From an uncultured Octadecabacter sp. (lineage in GTDB: Bacteria; Pseudomonadota; Alphaproteobacteria; Rhodobacterales; Rhodobacteraceae), in contig CALAGN010000149.1 of the NCBI GenBank assembly GCA_937891785.1, forward strand, positions 62,001 to 126,000: a DNA stretch of 64,000 nt, in the 5' to 3' direction. Below the pieces are notes generated by a model. It was given only the letters and a program-made list of their open reading frames with translations, was not told the origin of the DNA and ran no database searches. This document shows, in pieces, positions 8,452 to 15,926 of the stretch (positions within the stretch are counted from its first letter, which is position 1; every line of letters starts with the position of its first letter). The translations under genes and the position numbers were made by a program.

Positions 8452-8765
8452 CCTTCGCGGTCGGTAACGTTTTCCTTGAATGCAACTTTGAACGCGGCCT
8501 GTTTTTCGGGGCTAGTATCGGTCTGATTGGCTGTGCGCCAGTCGGCGTAGGGCACACCGTAGAACGCTTCGCGACCGGCGGCTTTGTCCATGTCGATATC
8601 ACGTTCGTTTGCGGCCTCTTGATACCAGCGTGACAGGCAGTTGCGGCAAAACCCTGTCAAGTTCATCATGTCGATGTTTTGCACATCGGTACGGTCTTGC
8701 ATCAGGTGCTTTTGCAGGCGGCGAAACGCGGCGGCTTCGATTTCAAGCTGGGTCTGGGCGTCCAT
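8448..8765 (-). CDS. DUF1244 family small protein
   Basis: 105 residues matching the DUF1244 family of alphaproteobacteria and gammaproteobacteria (SMc04008 type): helical N terminus (AFRRLQKHLM), then MNLTGFCRNCLSRWY with a CxxC pair, and YGVPYADWR. The family has a known fold but no settled function. Start at 8765 is chosen because AGGAGTGACCCG precedes the ATG; a longer frame to 8828 would run into that ribosome site. It probably shares a transcript with the upstream N-formylglutamate amidohydrolase-like gene, 19 nt away. Confidence 0.82.
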   Translation of the reverse strand: MDAQTQLEIEAAAFRRLQKHLMQDRTDVQNIDMMNLTGFCRNCLSRWYQEAANERDIDMDKAAGREAFYGVPYADWRTANQTDTSPEKQAAFKVAFKENVTDREG

Positions 8766-8784
8766 CGGGTCACTCCTGTCGGGA

Positions 8785-9525
8785 TCAAAGGTTGGCGCGA
8801 GTGCGCGCTGCTTCAAGGATGGGGGCAAGGCGTTCGGCCCACGAGATCTGGTCCTCGAAAGTATTAATCAGGTCGTTGCGCAGTTCAATCAGTGCATTGG
8901 GACGGCCCATTTGTAGCGCATGGCGATCAACTGTATCGCCGGGCAGGTGGCCCGCGTAGGGTTCATTGTCGCCGACCGTCAGATCAGATTCCAGTCGAAG
9001 CAGGTCAATCAACGGGTCCGATAGGCGATCGTCGCCTTCGTGTAGAATACCAATTTGCCACGGGCGTGGCGGGCGGCCGTTTAGCTGTGATGTAAAGCTG
9101 TGGACTGATAAAATGATCGTGTCATTGCGCCGCGCGGCAAGATCGGTAAGGGCGTCGTGATATGGATCATAAAGCGCGGTCCTGCGGCGGTGTAGTTCAT
9201 CGGCACCTGCGTGACCGTTCGCGGGAATGACCGATCCGTCGTAGATTTTCATCAGCAGGGTCGGGTCGTCCAAACCGCGATTAGGGTCAATCACCAGTCG
9301 AGAGAAATTTGTAAGGATCGCGGGTGCATCAAGCAAAGCAGCAAGAGCATGTGTTACGCCCGCAGCACCTACATCATACGCGATATGGCGATGCATGTCT
9401 TCAGCGTGCAGGCCAAGATCGCCACCGTTCACCCAATCAGGCACCGTGTTCGCGGCGTGGTCGCAGGTCAGCAGCCATTTCGCCGGACGTTCAGCGCCAA
9501 CAATTTCAAAAGGTTCGTAGGTCAA
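8785..9525 (-). CDS. N-formylglutamate amidohydrolase family protein
   Basis: 246 residues of the N-formylglutamate amidohydrolase (FGase) family, metal-dependent hydrolases that release formate and glutamate in histidine breakdown. Seen: LLTCDHAANTVP near 18-29 (the family's SxPHxGxxxP-like metal-binding entry), AYDVGAAGV, and FSRLVIDPNRGLDDP, a strongly conserved FGase block, then ILSVHSFT. No other hut genes are adjacent, so histidine use is not established; such proteins are common in this group as stand-alone copies. Upstream, 133 nt separate it from the divergent pyk. Confidence 0.85.
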   Translation of the reverse strand: MTYEPFEIVGAERPAKWLLTCDHAANTVPDWVNGGDLGLHAEDMHRHIAYDVGAAGVTHALAALLDAPAILTNFSRLVIDPNRGLDDPTLLMKIYDGSVIPANGHAGADELHRRRTALYDPYHDALTDLAARRNDTIILSVHSFTSQLNGRPPRPWQIGILHEGDDRLSDPLIDLLRLESDLTVGDNEPYAGHLPGDTVDRHALQMGRPNALIELRNDLINTFEDQISWAERLAPILEAARTRANL

Positions 9526-9614
9526 TGTCCGTTCCAGCGCGTATGATGTTTCTCTAATGCATTTAGAATAGTTGTGGCGGGATGTGAATTGCGCAATAAG
9601 ACCCTAACAATAGC

Positions 9615-9626
9615 GTTAGCGGTAAC
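9615..9626. promoter_or_regulatory. LacI-type palindromic operator upstream of pyk (CceR/PckR-like)
   Basis: GTTAGCGGTAAC is a near-perfect palindrome with a central CG and ends GTTA/TAAC, 33 nt before the pyk start codon. LacI-family regulators of central carbon metabolism in alphaproteobacteria (CceR in Rhodobacter, PckR in Sinorhizobium) bind sites of this form, as I recall, and pyruvate kinase genes are among their targets. A second TAAC half (CCTAACAATAGCGTTAG) overlaps to the left. No regulator gene of this kind lies in the window. Confidence 0.42.
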
Positions 9627-9658
9627 AGCGCGCGAAAACCTCAATAAGGACGGCCCAG

Positions 9659-11104
9659 ATGAAACGCTCTCGGAATGTTAAAATCGTCGCAACGCTTGGG
9701 CCTGCGTCCAATGACTACGAGATGATCCGTGCATTGCACGAAGCAGGAGCCGACGTGTTTCGCCTGAACATGAGCCATGGCGATCACGAAGAAATCCGCG
9801 CTCGTCATGCGATTATCCGCAAGATCGAGGCTGATCTGGGCAGTCCGATTGCTATTCTGGCCGACCTTCAGGGCCCTAAGTTGCGCTTGGGCGTTTTCGC
9901 AAACGGTGAAGAAGAGCTGAAAGTGGGCGATGCATTCCGCCTGGACCTGAGCGATGTGCCCGGTGATGCAACCCGTGTGCAACTTCCTCACAAAGAGATT
10001 TTCGACGCTCTTGAGCCGGGTTCCCATCTGTTGGTCAACGACGGCAAGATCAAGCTGCGCGTCAAAGACTGTGGTGCAGATTTTGCCAATTGCGAAGTGA
10101 CCGTTGCGGGCACGGTGTCCAACCGCAAGGGCGTGAATGTGCCCGATGTTGTGCTTCCGCTCGCCGCTTTGTCAGACAAGGACCGCAGGGATCTGGAGTT
10201 TGTTTGCGATCTGGGCGTCGATTGGCTTGCGTTGTCATTCGTGCAGCGCCCCGCTGATGTGGACGAGGCCCGCAAGTTGGCCAAGGGCCGGGCGGCGATC
10301 ATGTCCAAAATCGAAAAGCCTGCAGCGGTTAAGGCATTTGACGACATTCTCGCGGTGTCTGATGGTATCATGGTTGCCCGAGGCGATCTGGGCGTTGAAC
10401 TGCCAGTGCAGAACGTCCCACCGATCCAGAAACAACTGGTGCGTAAGTGCCGTGCTGCTGCCAAGCCGGTGATCGTTGCGACACAGATGCTTGAATCAAT
10501 GATCGACAGCCCGATGCCCACGCGTGCCGAAGTGTCCGACGTTGCCACGGCTATCTATGAAGGGGCCGACGCGATCATGCTTAGCGCGGAAAGCGCCGCA
10601 GGGTCGTTCCCGATCGAAGCTGTGCAGACTATGGACAACGTCGCCCGCGAGGTTGAATCCGACCCGACGTATCGCGACATCATCGAATCGTCGCGTCGCG
10701 CAGATCGCAAAAGCGTTGCGGACGGAATTGTTTCCGCGGCGCGTGAAATTGCGGAAACCACTGATATCAAGGCAATCTGCTGCTATTCGCAATCTGGTAC
10801 GACGGCCCTGCTTGTGGCCCGTGAACGTCCGCGTGTGCCGATCATTGCTCTTACTACGATTCAAAAGACCGCGCGCCGGTTGTGCCTTACTTGGGGGATG
10901 AATTGTGTGATGTCGGGCGATGTTAACCGCTTTAAGTCCGCCGTGGTCGAGGCCGTCCGCGCCGCCCTCGCGCAAGGGGTTGCGACCGAAAAGGACATGA
11001 TCGTTGTCACGGCAGGTGTGCCGTTCAACACCCCTGGATCGACGAACATCCTGCGCGTCGCCCCCTGTGAGGAACGTTTGATTTATGCCGCCGAAGCAGA
11101 GTAA
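9659..11104 (+). CDS. pyk: Pyruvate kinase
   Basis: 481 residues; phosphoenolpyruvate plus ADP to pyruvate plus ATP, the last glycolytic/Entner-Doudoroff step. Seen: KIVATLGPAS at the N terminus, RLNMSHG (substrate binding), DLQGPKLR, the catalytic-site signature IMSKIEKPAA with its lysine, VARGDLGVELP (metal site) and ATQMLESM, then the C-terminal regulatory domain with SQSGTTA and AGVPF. Length and domain order are normal for a type II bacterial enzyme. AAGGA lies 8 nt before the ATG. A LacI-type palindrome lies in the leader, which suggests carbon-source control. Confidence 0.97.
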   Translation: MKRSRNVKIVATLGPASNDYEMIRALHEAGADVFRLNMSHGDHEEIRARHAIIRKIEADLGSPIAILADLQGPKLRLGVFANGEEELKVGDAFRLDLSDVPGDATRVQLPHKEIFDALEPGSHLLVNDGKIKLRVKDCGADFANCEVTVAGTVSNRKGVNVPDVVLPLAALSDKDRRDLEFVCDLGVDWLALSFVQRPADVDEARKLAKGRAAIMSKIEKPAAVKAFDDILAVSDGIMVARGDLGVELPVQNVPPIQKQLVRKCRAAAKPVIVATQMLESMIDSPMPTRAEVSDVATAIYEGADAIMLSAESAAGSFPIEAVQTMDNVAREVESDPTYRDIIESSRRADRKSVADGIVSAAREIAETTDIKAICCYSQSGTTALLVARERPRVPIIALTTIQKTARRLCLTWGMNCVMSGDVNRFKSAVVEAVRAALAQGVATEKDMIVVTAGVPFNTPGSTNILRVAPCEERLIYAAEAE

Positions 11105-11140
11105 CCTCTCTTTAACCATAAGGTTTGAAAGGTTGGCAAA

Positions 11141-11365
11141 ATGAATCCTGACGTCATGTTTGTTATCGGATTGGTGGTCTCGGTCTTTTCGATCCCGCCT
11201 ATTCTGGGTGCTGTCGCCGATGGCCGCGCGCCGCGTGCCGCTGCCATCACGGTTCTCATTGGCGGCGGGCTGATTGCCCTTGCCGTCAGCCAGAAACCCA
11301 GCAGCTATTCGATCAGTGAAATCCCGGATGTATTTGTGCGGGTCGTGGGGCAGTATATCCGCTAA
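11141..11365 (+). CDS. Small two-segment membrane protein of unknown function
   Basis: 74 residues with two hydrophobic stretches, [20 protein letters not shown] (6-25) and [16 protein letters not shown] (34-49), and a short polar tail. It looks like a small inner-membrane protein; I recall similar short ORFs next to pyk in related bacteria but know no function. AAAGG precedes the ATG. It sits 36 nt after pyk and 110 nt before rpmI. Confidence 0.6.
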   Translation: MNPDVMFVIGLVVSVFSIPPILGAVADGRAPRAAAITVLIGGGLIALAVSQKPSSYSISEIPDVFVRVVGQYIR

Positions 11366-11475
11366 ATCCGCTTGCTTTGCATTGCTGTGCATCCTATAGC
11401 ACCGCTTCAACCCGCGCGTCCGGCCTAAATGGCATGCCGAGTCGTGCGACCGACCGACCCAAAGAGGAGACGGAA

Positions 11476-11676
11476 ATGCCGAAGATGAAGACAAAATCGA
11501 GCTGCAAAAAGCGGTTCAAGATGACGGCCTCTGGCCGGATTAAAGCTGGTCAGGCAGGCAAACGCCACGGCATGATCAAGCGTTCTACCAAATTCATTCG
11601 TGACGCACGCGGCACGACAATCTTGTCCAGGGCTGATGAAAAGATCATTAAGCCTATGATGCCATACGCGCGCTAG
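11476..11676 (+). CDS. rpmI: 50S ribosomal protein L35
   Basis: 66 residues starting [15 protein letters not shown], highly basic, with the family's KRHGMIKRS and [15 protein letters not shown] end. L35 is a small protein of the large ribosomal subunit. AGAGGAG precedes the ATG at 11476; longer in-frame starts upstream are non-coding leader. infC does not precede it here, unlike the enteric order, but rplT follows by 12 nt as is universal. Confidence 0.97.
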   Translation: MPKMKTKSSCKKRFKMTASGRIKAGQAGKRHGMIKRSTKFIRDARGTTILSRADEKIIKPMMPYAR

Positions 11677-11688
11677 GGGGAACGGAAT

Positions 11689-12048
11689 ATGCGAGTTAAA
11701 GGCGGAACCGTCACCCATCGTCGTCACAAGAAGGTCACTGATGCGGCCAAAGGCTATTATGGCCGTCGCAAAAATACCTTCAAAGTTGCAGCGCAGGCTG
11801 TCGACAAGGCGAACCAATATGCAACCCGTGACCGCAAGAATCGCAAGCGCAACTTCCGTGCGCTTTGGATCCAGCGGATCAACGCAGCGGTGCGCAGCCA
11901 TGACGAAGCGCTGACATACAGCCGCTTTATCAACGGTCTGTCGCTGGCCGGTATCGAGGTCGACCGCAAGGTTCTGGCCGATCTGGCCGTGCACGAGCCC
12001 GAAGCGTTTGGCGCGATCGTAAAGCAAGCTCAGGCTGCTTTGGCGTAA
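11689..12048 (+). CDS. rplT: 50S ribosomal protein L20
   Basis: 119 residues starting [15 protein letters not shown] with [14 protein letters not shown] and [21 protein letters not shown], all L20 blocks; it binds 23S rRNA early in large-subunit assembly. Cotranscribed with rpmI. The operon ends at a strong hairpin directly after the stop. In many relatives pheS follows soon; here a 1.7-kb cassette intervenes. Confidence 0.98.
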   Translation: MRVKGGTVTHRRHKKVTDAAKGYYGRRKNTFKVAAQAVDKANQYATRDRKNRKRNFRALWIQRINAAVRSHDEALTYSRFINGLSLAGIEVDRKVLADLAVHEPEAFGAIVKQAQAALA

Positions 12049-12071
12049 GACGTCACAACGCAGACTTACGA

Positions 12072-12103
12072 AAGGCCGCTCCAGAAATGGGGCGGCCTTT
12101 TTA
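12072..12103 (+). terminator. Intrinsic terminator of rpmI-rplT
   Basis: AGGCCGCTCC (12073-12082) pairs with GGGGCGGCCT (12089-12098) with one T-G pair and the loop AGAAAT, then TTTT. A classic rho-independent terminator 24 nt after the rplT stop. Confidence 0.9.
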
Positions 12104-12139
12104 GTTGGTCGGTCCGGTAGGATTTGACGTGCATCGACA

Positions 12140-12168
12140 TTTACTTTTCGCCGAACATAATCTATAAT
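12140..12168 (+). promoter_or_regulatory. Sigma70-type promoter of the HprK-PqqD cassette
   Basis: TTTACT (12140-12145) and a perfect TATAAT (12163-12168) are separated by 17 nt in an AT-rich stretch directly after the rplT terminator. Transcription would start near 12175 and read the small secreted-protein gene and the kinase gene. The perfect -10 box is unusual in this G+C-rich window. Confidence 0.55.
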
Positions 12169-12207
12169 TGCTCTTATGAGATTGACTTGTTTTATACGTC
12201 TTCCAAA

Positions 12208-12558
12208 TTGAGAGGGCTTGTTAGGTCTAAAAATTCCAAAATTTCCCGCCGCGCTGCGTTAGGCAAAATTGCAGGCTTCTCTGCTGTTGGCTATTTTGCA
12301 CCAACAATGGGAGTCATGGCCGTGAGCATTTCGGCCCCGTCAGCCCCGTCAAGAAGGTCACGTCCAACGCGGCCCACCAGACCTTCGCCGGCGTCCCCTG
12401 TCAGTTTTGCCGAAGATCCCAACTGGGTCAGACCAACCGTCGGGGAATCCGGCAACCCCAATCTTGATGTTCGAGGGCAGGCGTGCGTTGATTCTAGCGT
12501 CAGCGAAGAATCCTTTGCGGATTGTCTTTCCAAAGCCGGGCTGCAGATCGCCAACTGA
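12208..12558 (+). CDS. Small Tat-signal-like secreted protein, candidate partner of the HprK-PqqD protein
   Basis: Not recognised. The frame is open from 12124, but the promoter at 12140-12168 excludes that start; in-frame TTG codons at 12187 and 12208 are the candidates and neither has a good ribosome site. From 12208 it is 116 residues: a basic N region with a twin-arginine-like motif (SRRAALGKIAG), a hydrophobic stretch, SISAPSAP as a possible cleavage site, an Arg/Pro/Ser-rich linker (RSRPTRPTRPSP), and an acidic, Ser-rich C-terminal region with two cysteines (QACVDSSVSEESFADC). The upstream half is AT-richer than the neighbours. It lies 60 nt before the kinase gene on the same strand. 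It could be a modification substrate, but that is inference from position and composition. Confidence 0.5.
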   Translation: MRGLVRSKNSKISRRAALGKIAGFSAVGYFAPTMGVMAVSISAPSAPSRRSRPTRPTRPSPASPVSFAEDPNWVRPTVGESGNPNLDVRGQACVDSSVSEESFADCLSKAGLQIAN

Positions 12559-12618
12559 CAGATCTGACAGACACGCCGTGGCGGTAAATGATATCTTCTT
12601 TGAGGGCTCACGGCTCCG

Positions 12619-13761
12619 GTGCGCACGGTAGATTGTGAAAAGACCATTGAAAGGCTGGCGGGCTATTTGCCGCGCTGGCCTTTTTCTATTCAATCCCAGA
12701 CCGACACGGAACACTGTGTGGCATTGGCGTTTAATGGCGCAGCATGGTTGATCCAATCGCCTCATACCCCCAAACACCGGATCCATAAGACCGAGGTCAA
12801 CGCGATCTGCGATTTGGTGAGCGTACTTGCCTCGGCGATGATCGCGCAGGAACCGGATCTGCTGTGTTTTCACTCCGCCGCTTTGGAAATCGATGGCGGT
12901 TTGGTGTTGTTCCCTGCGGTACGTCGGTCCGGAAAGTCAACTTTGGCAGCCGTATTGATGGCCCGTGGCGCAAAGCTATTCACCGACGATTATTTGCCAG
13001 TTAAACGGAATCCCGAAGGCATCATCGTGGGCCGTGCCACAGGAATTGCCGCCCGCCTGCGCATTCCCGTGCCCGAAACATTTCCCGACGATGCCCGCGC
13101 GTACCTGAACGCCCATCCCGGACCGGCAAATAAACAATACCGCTTTATCGCGGGCCCATCTGTCGCGCCTGCGCGACGCCAATTGCCAATTCGCTCAATT
13201 GTCTTGCTTGATCGGCAGGACAGCGGCAAAGCCAACTCATCGGACGTGTCAGAATCTGACTTGCTCGGGCGTCGTGCCTATCAGAATTTTTCGCGGGGGC
13301 TTTTGGCAGGGGAAACCCTGTCATTGCTGATTCAACTGACCCAAACAGCACCCGCGCAACACCTGACCTATAGCGACCCATCCGAAGCTGCGGACCTGAT
13401 ATTGGACGGCCTGCCAAGGGTTGCAAACATAACGCCGGCGCCTGTTTCGTTTCCCGAACCTGGCCCAAGACCTGATGCTGCGCATTTTAGCCCGAACATT
13501 CCGTATAAGAGCACCGCGTTTGCCCGACTGCGCAAAGCAGGGGAAGTTTGGGTGGGGGCCAGTTGCAACGGCCTAAAGCTTCTAAAGTTTGATGCAGCGG
13601 CCGTCGGGGTTCTTGACCTCCTAGAGGACCCGATAACGCCTGAGGAAGTCGTACATCTCATATGGGACGCGTATCCTGATATGGACCCTGCCGAAATTGA
13701 AACCAATACCTTCCAGATTCTGCGCAACTTCTTGAATGTCGGCTTTATCGCGCGATCCTGA
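12619..13761 (+). CDS. HprK-like kinase domain fused to a C-terminal PqqD-like domain
   Basis: About 380 residues from a GTG start (start uncertain). The N-terminal 270 residues resemble the P-loop of HPr kinase/phosphorylase relatives: H85 in FHSAALEIDG, then a Walker A variant FPAVRRSGKST (98-108) lacking the usual second glycine, and FTDDYLP with D123-D124 as metal ligands. The last 80 residues (from about 298, STAFARLRKAGEVW to FLNVGFI) look like a PqqD/RRE peptide-binding domain. HprK-like kinases with PqqD partners occur in RiPP clusters, for example kinases that phosphorylate lasso peptides; the PqqD domain binds the precursor leader. No radical SAM, cyclase or transporter lies nearby. 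The preceding small secreted protein is the obvious candidate partner. Confidence 0.7.
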   Translation: MRTVDCEKTIERLAGYLPRWPFSIQSQTDTEHCVALAFNGAAWLIQSPHTPKHRIHKTEVNAICDLVSVLASAMIAQEPDLLCFHSAALEIDGGLVLFPAVRRSGKSTLAAVLMARGAKLFTDDYLPVKRNPEGIIVGRATGIAARLRIPVPETFPDDARAYLNAHPGPANKQYRFIAGPSVAPARRQLPIRSIVLLDRQDSGKANSSDVSESDLLGRRAYQNFSRGLLAGETLSLLIQLTQTAPAQHLTYSDPSEAADLILDGLPRVANITPAPVSFPEPGPRPDAAHFSPNIPYKSTAFARLRKAGEVWVGASCNGLKLLKFDAAAVGVLDLLEDPITPEEVVHLIWDAYPDMDPAEIETNTFQILRNFLNVGFIARS

Positions 13762-13830
13762 CGGTTCCCAAACCTTGCCAACCCGCGCCCCTTTCGCTAC
13801 CTCGCATAGCAAGCGACAAAGGGCACACCC

Positions 13831-14895
13831 ATGGACGATCTGAAATCAAAATACCTCGACCTTATTGGCAAAGCCGCCGATGAAGCCACGCTCGAAGACC
13901 TGCGCGTGCAGGCCGTCGGCAAGAAGGGCGAGATCAGTCTGCAAATGCGTGAGCTGGGCAAGATGACGCCCGACGAACGCCAGACCGTTGGTCCCGCGCT
14001 GAATGCGCTCAAGGACGAGATTAACTCAGCGCTGGCAGCAAAGAAGGTCGCGCTTGGTGATGTTGCGCTTGACGAACGTCTGCGCAGCGAATGGCTGGAC
14101 GTGACGCTGCCCGCGCGTGACCGTCGCGCCGGCACGATCCATCCGGTTTCCCAAGTCTGGGAAGAATGCACGACTATCTTTGCCGATATGGGTTTTGCCG
14201 TGGCCGAAGGCCCGCAGATCGACAGTGATTGGTATAACTTCGATGCGCTCAATATCCCCGGTCACCACCCCGCGCGCGCCGAGATGGACACGTTTTATAT
14301 GCACCGCGCTGACGGGGACGACCGCCCGCCGCATGTGCTGCGCACCCACACCAGCCCTGTCCAAATCCGGCATATGGAAAAGCACGGCGCACCGGCCCGG
14401 ATTATCTGTCCGGGTCGCGTGTATCGCGCTGATTACGACCAGACCCACACACCGATGTTCCATCAGGTCGAAGGACTGTGCATCGACAAAGATATCTCAA
14501 TGGCGAACCTGAAATGGGTGCTCGAAGAATTCTTTGCGGCCTTCTTTGGTACTGCTGTGAAAACTCGTTTCCGCGCCTCGCACTTCCCGTTTACGGAACC
14601 ATCAGCCGAAGTGGATATCCAGTGTTCCTTCGAAGGCGGCACCGTGAAAGTGGGCGAAGGCGATGATTGGCTCGAAGTTCTTGGCTCTGGCATGGTCCAT
14701 CCCAAGGTGCTGCTAGCGGGCGGGATCGACCCGGCGCTTTGGCAAGGCTTTGCCTTTGGTATCGGTATCGATCGCCTTGCGATGCTGAAATACGGTATCC
14801 CTGATCTGCGGGCGTTCTTTGATTCAGACCTGCGTTGGCTGCGGCACTACGGGTTCGCTGGGTTGCAAGTGCCGACTGTGCGAGGCGGGGTGTAA
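13831..14895 (+). CDS. pheS: Phenylalanyl-tRNA synthetase alpha subunit
   Basis: 354 residues; catalytic subunit of the alpha2-beta2 enzyme that charges tRNA-Phe. Seen: N-terminal coiled-coil region, class II motif 2 around [33 protein letters not shown] and the motif 3 segment [16 protein letters not shown]. Full length. Unlike the common pheST arrangement, two unrelated genes and a structured repeat separate it from pheT. Confidence 0.98.
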   Translation: MDDLKSKYLDLIGKAADEATLEDLRVQAVGKKGEISLQMRELGKMTPDERQTVGPALNALKDEINSALAAKKVALGDVALDERLRSEWLDVTLPARDRRAGTIHPVSQVWEECTTIFADMGFAVAEGPQIDSDWYNFDALNIPGHHPARAEMDTFYMHRADGDDRPPHVLRTHTSPVQIRHMEKHGAPARIICPGRVYRADYDQTHTPMFHQVEGLCIDKDISMANLKWVLEEFFAAFFGTAVKTRFRASHFPFTEPSAEVDIQCSFEGGTVKVGEGDDWLEVLGSGMVHPKVLLAGGIDPALWQGFAFGIGIDRLAMLKYGIPDLRAFFDSDLRWLRHYGFAGLQVPTVRGGV

Positions 14896-15357
14896 GTGAG
14901 CTTTCGTTTCCGAAAGGAACACTTGGCGCAATCGCTTTCAATTGTAGCCGAAGCCGGAATTCATGGAATGCCCTACAACGGGCTAATGACCGGTGGAATT
15001 TTCTCTACAAGTGTTTGGAAATCGAAGCGGATGAGGGTGTCTATGCTTCCCAATCCTACTTTTTTGGGCGACGAATTTGAAAATTACCTTATTCTTGCTT
15101 GGAGGATGGGCTTGGTCGATAGGTCTGGGTATTCCGAAGTGGAATGGAAATCCGGCGCGAACAAATCTTCCTATAAAGTTGAGGATGAGATTGTCCGGCT
15201 GACTCCAGCGGGCTGGGACTATATGTCCGAGTTTGATCGCCCCCTCCTTCATCGATGGTGGGGAAATATTGTTGAGAACGTTCCAACAATCATACTTTCG
15301 GTGCTGACTGCACTATTGGTGGGCTGGATAGTATACTGGTTTGGCGCGCCTAGGTAA
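14896..15357 (+). CDS. Unknown protein with C-terminal membrane anchor between pheS and pheT
   Basis: 153 residues starting at a GTG directly after the pheS stop. Not recognised. The body (residues 1-120) is soluble, mixed alpha/beta in appearance, with KVEDEIVRLTPAGWDYM, a wing-like stretch reminiscent of small winged-helix proteins. The C terminus carries one hydrophobic helix (NVPTIILSVLTALLVGWIVY) and then ends, so it is probably tail-anchored with a cytoplasmic body. Base use is visibly AT-richer than in pheS and pheT, suggesting recent acquisition. Start uncertain because no ribosome site is seen. Confidence 0.55.
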   Translation: MSFRFRKEHLAQSLSIVAEAGIHGMPYNGLMTGGIFSTSVWKSKRMRVSMLPNPTFLGDEFENYLILAWRMGLVDRSGYSEVEWKSGANKSSYKVEDEIVRLTPAGWDYMSEFDRPLLHRWWGNIVENVPTIILSVLTALLVGWIVYWFGAPR

Positions 15358-15383
15358 AAGGTAAGACGATTGATACTTCTGAA

Positions 15384-15460
15384 GCGCGGCCTTGGCCGCG
15401 CAGCGCCCGATCCGCCCCCACGGGGCGGGCGCTCTTCGCCCACCCCTCGGATCGGGCGCG
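15384..15460. repeat. Compound inverted-repeat element between the membrane protein and the ASCH gene
   Basis: Two nested palindromic units: GCGCGGCC-TT-GGCCGCGC (15384-15401, perfect 8 bp) and GCGCCCGATCCG (15403-15414) pairing perfectly over 12 bp with CGGATCGGGCGC (15448-15459); the 33-nt interior can fold further (GGGCG-CTCTT-CGCCC). No T-run follows, so it is not a simple terminator. The form is that of dispersed intergenic repeats in roseobacters, but copies elsewhere cannot be checked here. Confidence 0.7.
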
Positions 15461-15485
15461 ATAAATTTGGATGGAAAGACGACAC

Positions 15486-15926
15486 ATGACAGACGACATC
15501 GAAGACCTACAGCAAACCTACCCCGGCGCCGGAACGTTCAAGTTCGGTGATAGCGCGGAACTGTGTCAGCGCCTGATCAAACTTGTGCGCCAAGGCAAAA
15601 AACGCGCGACCTGTGGCGCTGCTGCGGACTTTGCGGACGAGCCCGAGGCGATGCCTGTTGCCGGCCGCTGCGATATCGCGGCCAACTGGGATGGGACGCC
15701 TGCGCTGGTGATCAAGACAACCAAGGTCGAGGAAGTCCGGTTTTGCGATGTGACCGAAGAAATGGCGCTTGCCGAGGGCGAAAACGACAGCCTGTTGGGC
15801 TGGCGCAAGGATCACAAAGCGTTCTTTCGCCGCAACGGCGATTACGACCCCGAAATGATGTTGATATTTGAACACTTCGAATTGATCGAAGATTTGGACG
15901 GACGCGCCTTGGAGGCAAAGACATGA
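15486..15926 (+). CDS. ASCH-domain protein
   Basis: 146 residues of the ASCH superfamily (PUA-like RNA-binding fold, some members N4-acetylcytidine amidohydrolases). Seen: the FKFGDSAELCQRLIKLVRQG opening, GKKRATCG (the family's G-K-x(2)-T segment), VAGRCDIA and the closing EEMALAEGENDSLLGWRKDHKAFF-type block. ATG at 15486 has GGAAAG upstream; an earlier ATG at 15471 overlaps that site. Its stop overlaps the pheT start as ATGA, so the two are translationally coupled, a hint of tRNA-related work but no proof. Confidence 0.82.
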   Translation: MTDDIEDLQQTYPGAGTFKFGDSAELCQRLIKLVRQGKKRATCGAAADFADEPEAMPVAGRCDIAANWDGTPALVIKTTKVEEVRFCDVTEEMALAEGENDSLLGWRKDHKAFFRRNGDYDPEMMLIFEHFELIEDLDGRALEAKT

